Of a stretch of DNA of 9,476 bases, positions 6,452-9,476 are shown piece by piece. Below the pieces are notes generated by a model. That model was not told where the DNA came from and ran no database searches. It was given only the letters and a program-made list of their open reading frames with translations. The translations under genes were made by a program, and so were the position numbers. Source of the stretch: Xanthobacteraceae bacterium (GTDB lineage: Bacteria > Pseudomonadota > Alphaproteobacteria > Rhizobiales > Xanthobacteraceae); assembly GCA_030040825.1 (NCBI GenBank), contig JASHSY010000265.1, positions 1 to 9,476 on the forward strand, read 5' to 3'. Each line of letters begins with the position of its first letter. Position 1 is the stretch's first letter.

Positions 6452-7234
6452 TCATGCTGCGGTCCAGCCGCCGTCGATCGAAAGATTGGCGCCGGTGATC
6501 GCTTTCGCGGCGTCGGAGCAAAGGTAGACGGCGAGCGCCGCCACTTCCTCGACAGTGACGAATTCCTTGGTCGGTTGCGCGGCCAGAAGCACGTCGCGCT
6601 TGACCTGCTCGGCGGTCATATTACGCGCCTTCATGGTGTCGGGAATTTGTTTCTCCACCAGCGGCGTCCAGACATAACCCGGGCTGATGCAGTTCACCGT
6701 GACGCCGAACGTCGCAAGCTCTAGCGCCACGGTCTTGGTGAGACCCGCGATGCCGTGCTTGGCCGAGACGTAGGCGGCCTTGAACGGCGAGGCGACTAGC
6801 GAATGTGCCGACGCAGTCGAGATGATGCGGCCCCACTTGCGGTTTTTCATACCCGGTACCGCGGCGCGAATAGCGTGAAACGCCGCCGACAGATTGATGG
6901 CGATGATCTGATTCCATTTGTCGATTGGAAATTCCTCGACCGGAGACACAAACTGGATGCCGGCGTTGTTGATGAGGATGTCGAGGGAGCCGAAGGTTTG
7001 TTCGGTCTTACGCACCATGTCCGCGATCTCGTCGGGCTTGGTCATATCGGCCGGCGAATAGAACACGCGCACGCCGAAATCCTTTTCAATACGCGTGCGT
7101 TCGGCCTCGATCGCGGCCGCATCGCCAAAGCCGTTGATGGTGATGTTGGCGCCTTCGGCGGCAAGCGCGCGCGCGTAGCCAAGCCCGATACCCGAGGTCG
7201 ATCCGGTGACGAGGGCGGTCTTTCCCTTCAGCAT
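6452..7234 (-). CDS. bdhA: D-3-hydroxybutyrate dehydrogenase (SDR family)
   Basis: It oxidises D-3-hydroxybutyrate to acetoacetate with NAD+, the step after polyhydroxybutyrate depolymerisation, in the cytoplasm. With the ATG at 7234 it has 260 residues, the usual length. The Rossmann motif TGSTSGIG is at 10-17, NNAG at 89-92, and the SDR tetrad is Asn114, Ser142, Tyr155 and Lys159. Gln94, His144, Lys152 and Gln196, which bind the substrate carboxylate in the Pseudomonas fragi enzyme as I recall it, are all present at the same numbers, as is Trp257, which makes the substrate call firm. A TTG at 7246 would add four residues, but it lies where the ribosome site GGGGA (7244-7240) should be. It heads the bdhA-patatin-macrodomain unit and is divergent from zur. 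Confidence 0.97.
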   Translation of the reverse strand: MLKGKTALVTGSTSGIGLGYARALAAEGANITINGFGDAAAIEAERTRIEKDFGVRVFYSPADMTKPDEIADMVRKTEQTFGSLDILINNAGIQFVSPVEEFPIDKWNQIIAINLSAAFHAIRAAVPGMKNRKWGRIISTASAHSLVASPFKAAYVSAKHGIAGLTKTVALELATFGVTVNCISPGYVWTPLVEKQIPDTMKARNMTAEQVKRDVLLAAQPTKEFVTVEEVAALAVYLCSDAAKAITGANLSIDGGWTAA

Positions 7235-7239
7235 GGTGA

Positions 7240-7244
7240 TCCCC
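7240..7244 (-). promoter_or_regulatory. Ribosome binding site that sets the bdhA start
   Basis: GGGGA on the - strand lies 5 nt before the ATG at 7234. It overlaps the end of the alternative in-frame TTG codon (7246-7244) and so argues against that start. Confidence 0.65.
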
Positions 7245-7403
7245 AAATGTGTGGCTGCAATTGCGTGGCTGCGCCTTGCCGTGAGCGCCGATTTCCCGCA
7301 TGACTTTTTCGCAAGGCGGCGGCAATGTGTGACGCTTTTTGCTGCGGCGCAATATCAAAATCGGGGGCGCGTCACGTTTTCGCGCCACCCGCCGAATGGC
7401 TCA

Positions 7404-7426
7404 AATTGGACCGCAATTAGGACCGT
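7404..7426 (+). repeat. Imperfect 11/12-bp tandem duplication at the zur ribosome site
   Basis: aattggaccgc (7404-7414) is followed directly by aattaggaccgt (7415-7426). The second copy carries AGGA (7419-7422), 5 nt before the zur ATG, and the first carries only TGGA. The duplication may have helped create the ribosome site, or may form a paired binding site. Confidence 0.5.
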
Positions 7427-7427
7427 C

Positions 7428-7910
7428 ATGCCGCAAGCGATCTTCCCGGCGCCCGACCACGACCACGGCAGTTGCACCAGCACCGCTATTGCGCACGCCG
7501 AACAGCTTTGCGCTGCCCGCGCGCAGCGGCTGACCCCGATGCGACGGCGCGTGCTGGAAACTTTGCTCGCAAGCCACAAGCCGCTTGGCGCTTACGAGAT
7601 CATGGACCGGCTCGCCGCCGACAGCGGCCGTCCGGCGCCGATCACGGTGTATCGCGCGCTCGATTTCTTGCGCGACAATGGCCTCGTTCACCGCATCGAA
7701 AGCCGCAACGCCTTCGTTGCCTGTGTGCATGAGCATACCGACAGCGATCCGGTAGTGTTCCTGATCTGCGAGCATTGCGGCGCGGTCGGTGAAGCAACCG
7801 GCGGCATCGTCGCCGATGCGCTCAAGACCGCGTGCCGGGCAGCAGGCTTTTCGCCGAAAAGCCCGGTGATCGAAATCGCCGGCGTCTGCTCGCATTGCCG
7901 CGACCGCTGA
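7428..7910 (+). CDS. zur: Fur-family regulator, probable zinc uptake regulator Zur
   Basis: This 160-residue Fur-family metalloregulator is closest in pattern to alphaproteobacterial Zur, which represses zinc uptake genes when zinc-loaded. The His-rich N-terminus (HDHGSC, 11-16) is followed by a winged-helix domain (about 22-92, with RLTPMRRRVLETLLASHKPL at 34-53 and ITVYRALDFL at 72-81). The recognition region ends in GLVHRIESRNAF (85-96), then HEH (101-103), FLICEHCG (111-118, CxxC at 114/117) and the C-terminal CSHC (154-157) structural zinc site. The ATG at 7428 has AGGA 5 nt upstream; the frame runs open further upstream to 7206 but overlaps bdhA. The EamA permease gene follows after 29 nt and is probably cotranscribed. 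Fur or another paralogue is less likely given the RIESRNAF and CxxC pattern. Confidence 0.88.
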   Translation: MPQAIFPAPDHDHGSCTSTAIAHAEQLCAARAQRLTPMRRRVLETLLASHKPLGAYEIMDRLAADSGRPAPITVYRALDFLRDNGLVHRIESRNAFVACVHEHTDSDPVVFLICEHCGAVGEATGGIVADALKTACRAAGFSPKSPVIEIAGVCSHCRDR

Positions 7911-7939
7911 CTTAAAATCTTTCCGCAATTCGAACTTCA

Positions 7940-8836
7940 GTGCCGCAGTCTCCGCAATCCCGTCCGCTCGATGCGCTCGCCGTCACGACGATGCTCGTCT
8001 TGTGTTTGACTTGGGGCTTCAATCAGGTCGCCATCAAGCTCGCCATCCATGACATTCCGCCGCTTACTCAGTCGGTGGTCCGTTCGTTGATCGCCGCATT
8101 ACTGGTTGCAGCCTATGCGAAATGGCGCGGCCAGGCTCTGTTCAAACGCGATGGTACATTGCTTCCCGGCATCGTCGCCGGCGTCCTGTTCGCGCTGGAA
8201 TTCCTGTTGATCTATCGCGGGCTGATTTGGACCACGGCGACCCGTGCCGTGCTGTTCATCTATTTGGCGCCGTTCTTCGTGGTGATCGGCTCGCGCTGGT
8301 TCGTTCCCGGCGATCATTTCCATCCCTTGCAATGGATCGGTCTCGTGCTGTCGTTCGTCGGCATGGTGATCGCGTTCGGCCTCCCGACGCCGGCGAGCGA
8401 TCCGCATCAGATGCTCGGCGATATCATGATGGTCGGGGCTGCTGCCGCGTGGGGCGCGACAACTTTGATCATCAAGGCAAGCGCGCTCAACCGCATCGGT
8501 TCCGAGAAGACCATGCTGTATCAACTGGTGGTCTCGATCCCGTTCCTCACCGTCGCAGCGCTTGCTTTCGGCGAGCGTATCGGTGCAATGCCGTCGCCGC
8601 TCGCGCTTGGCGCGCTGGCCTATCAGGCGGTTTGGGTGGTGAGCGTGACCTATGTGGTCTGGTTCGCGCTGGTCATTCGTTATTCCGCCAACAGATTGTC
8701 GGCCTTCACCTTCCTGACGCCGCTATTCGGCGTCGCCGCCGGGCATCTGGTCCTGGGCGAGCCGTTAACCGCGCCTTTTGCCCTCGCGGTGGCGTTCGTT
8801 GCGCTGGGGCTGGTCCTCGTAAACCGGCCGCGCTAG
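7940..8836 (+). CDS. EamA-type drug/metabolite transporter (DMT) permease
   Basis: This is a 298-residue inner-membrane permease with ten predicted helices, built from two EamA repeats (about 17-147 and 158-296). Typical motifs are LTWGFNQVAIKLA (23-35) in helix 1, IYLAPFFVVIGSRWF (107-121) in repeat 1, and FTFLTPLFGVAAGHLVLGEP (256-275) in repeat 2. The substrate cannot be read from sequence; characterised relatives move amino acids, nucleosides, riboflavin or other metabolites, usually outward. The start is taken as GTG at 7940; it has no good ribosome site, but the next ATG (7991) would cut into helix 1, and a stop codon at 7913-7915 limits extension. Weak initiation and 29-nt spacing from zur suggest cotranscription with zur. 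Any link to zinc is only inference from position. Confidence 0.93.
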   Translation: MPQSPQSRPLDALAVTTMLVLCLTWGFNQVAIKLAIHDIPPLTQSVVRSLIAALLVAAYAKWRGQALFKRDGTLLPGIVAGVLFALEFLLIYRGLIWTTATRAVLFIYLAPFFVVIGSRWFVPGDHFHPLQWIGLVLSFVGMVIAFGLPTPASDPHQMLGDIMMVGAAAAWGATTLIIKASALNRIGSEKTMLYQLVVSIPFLTVAALAFGERIGAMPSPLALGALAYQAVWVVSVTYVVWFALVIRYSANRLSAFTFLTPLFGVAAGHLVLGEPLTAPFALAVAFVALGLVLVNRPR

Positions 8837-8906
8837 GGCTATATCGAATGCGGCGGGACCCTGGAGGGACCGCGTCTGGCTTCGCACAATCCGCCTAACT
8901 TATTGC

Positions 8907-8911
8907 AAGGA
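8907..8911 (+). promoter_or_regulatory. ispG ribosome binding site
   Basis: AAGGA lies 8 nt before the ispG ATG (8920). It sits in the middle of a small dyad, gcaag-ga-cttgc (8905-8916), whose 2-base loop is too tight to form as a hairpin in RNA. Confidence 0.6.
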
Positions 8912-8919
8912 CTTGCGAA

Positions 8920-9476
8920 ATGATCGAGTTTTCCGGCCCCGCCCCACGGCATCAGACCGTCGCCGTGAAGGTCGGCAACGTCACCGTCGGCGGCGGCGCG
9001 CCGGTTGTTGTGCAGTCGATGACCAATACCGATACCGCCGATGCCGACGCGACATCGAAGCAAGTTGCGGCGCTGGCGCGGACCGGCTCGGAATTGGTCC
9101 GCATCACCGTCGATCGCGATGAAGCTGCGGCCGCCGTGCCGCACATCAAGGAAAAGCTCCTGCGCATGAATGTCGACGTGCCGATCGTCGGCGATTTCCA
9201 CTATATCGGCCACAAGCTTCTCGCCGATCATCCGGCCTGCGCCGAAGCGCTCGATAAATACCGCATCAATCCCGGCAACGTCGGCTTCAAGGAAAAGAAG
9301 GACCGCCAGTTCGCCGCCATCGTCGAGACCGCGATCAAGCACGACAAGCCGGTGCGCATCGGCGCCAACTGGGGATCGCTCGACCAGGAATTGCTCACCC
9401 ATCTGATGGACGAGAATTCGCGCTCGAATAATCCGGTCGATGCGCGCGATGTGACGCGCGAGGCCATGGTGCAATC
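8920..9476 (+). CDS. ispG: 4-hydroxy-3-methylbut-2-enyl diphosphate synthase, 5' part
   Basis: This [4Fe-4S] enzyme of the MEP pathway converts 2-C-methyl-D-erythritol 2,4-cyclodiphosphate to HMBPP for isoprenoid synthesis in the cytoplasm. The first 185 codons are present and the frame is open to the window end; the full protein is usually about 420-435 residues in this group. Reading from the ATG at 8920 gives MIEFSGPAPRHQTVAVKVGN and then the IspG signatures VQSMTNTDTAD, ELVRITVDRDEAA, DVPIVGDFHYIGH, YRINPGNVGFK and VRIGANWGSLD, all TIM-barrel elements. The iron-sulfur cysteines lie in the C-terminal part, outside the window. AAGGA is 8 nt upstream. The gap from the permease is 83 nt, and no clear terminator is seen there, so either readthrough or a separate promoter is possible. 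Confidence 0.97.
   Translation, partial: MIEFSGPAPRHQTVAVKVGNVTVGGGAPVVVQSMTNTDTADADATSKQVAALARTGSELVRITVDRDEAAAAVPHIKEKLLRMNVDVPIVGDFHYIGHKLLADHPACAEALDKYRINPGNVGFKEKKDRQFAAIVETAIKHDKPVRIGANWGSLDQELLTHLMDENSRSNNPVDARDVTREAMVQ

Larger units (their letters stand above)
7235..7427. promoter_or_regulatory. Divergent intergenic region between bdhA and zur
   Basis: This 193-base gap must hold promoters for both bdhA (-) and zur (+). Visible structure includes gtggctgc repeated at 7251-7258 and 7265-7272 with the palindrome gcaattgc between them (7257-7264). A 6-bp inverted repeat, ggcgcg (7366-7371) with cgcgcc (7381-7386), has a 9-base spacer. A near-tandem duplication lies at 7404-7426. No AT-rich palindrome resembling a typical Zur box is seen, and I could not pick convincing -35/-10 pairs. 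No small gene is supported here. Confidence 0.5.

Noticed and set aside
7206..7427. N-terminal extension of the zur frame up to 7206
   Set aside because: It would overlap the start of bdhA, and the ATG at 7428 has a good ribosome site and gives the normal Zur length.
8837..8919. Possible terminator between the permease and ispG
   Set aside because: Only very short stems (for example ccct/aggg around 8865) and no T-run; nothing better than chance in this base composition.
8839..9474. 211-codon open frame on the - strand opposite ispG
   Set aside because: Shadow of ispG, whose signatures on the + strand are unmistakable.

Overview
The window is GC-rich, densely packed chromosomal DNA that looks like an alphaproteobacterium, most probably in the Hyphomicrobiales (Bradyrhizobium/Xanthobacteraceae-like). 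The basis is codon use, the Zur-type Fur regulator, the D-3-hydroxybutyrate dehydrogenase plus DUF3734-type patatin pair, and an intergenic repeat resembling one I recall as common in Bradyrhizobium-type genomes. No tRNA, rRNA, CRISPR array, insertion sequence or phage gene is visible.

Left edge (1-1418): the 3' part of pnp (polynucleotide phosphorylase: second RNase PH core, KH and S1 domains) on the + strand. It converges on a drug-efflux operon. The 143-base gap holds nested inverted repeats that could stop transcription and a 59-base dispersed-repeat fossil.

Middle, all on the - strand (1419-7234), probably two transcription units. Unit A is marR-emrA-emrB (4622 to 1419): a MarR repressor, a HlyD/EmrA membrane-fusion protein and a 14-helix DHA2 exporter. 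Their reading frames overlap (8 nt and 4 nt). A perfect 20-bp AT-rich palindrome lies 35 bases upstream of the marR start and is the obvious operator. Unit B is bdhA-patatin-macrodomain (7234 to 4729): D-3-hydroxybutyrate dehydrogenase, a patatin-like serine hydrolase and a YmdB-type macrodomain protein, which suggests polyhydroxybutyrate or ketone-body turnover.

Right part (+ strand, 7428-9476): a zur-like Fur-family regulator, an EamA-type DMT permease 29 bases downstream, then the first 185 codons of ispG (isoprenoid MEP pathway), cut by the window end. zur and bdhA are divergent across a 193-base gap.

Most genes belong to well-known families. The points worth a second look are the bdhA-patatin-macrodomain grouping, the palindromic operator, overlapping hairpins before the patatin gene, short tandem duplications at gene boundaries, and the repeat remnant after emrB. 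I found no convincing new multi-gene system.
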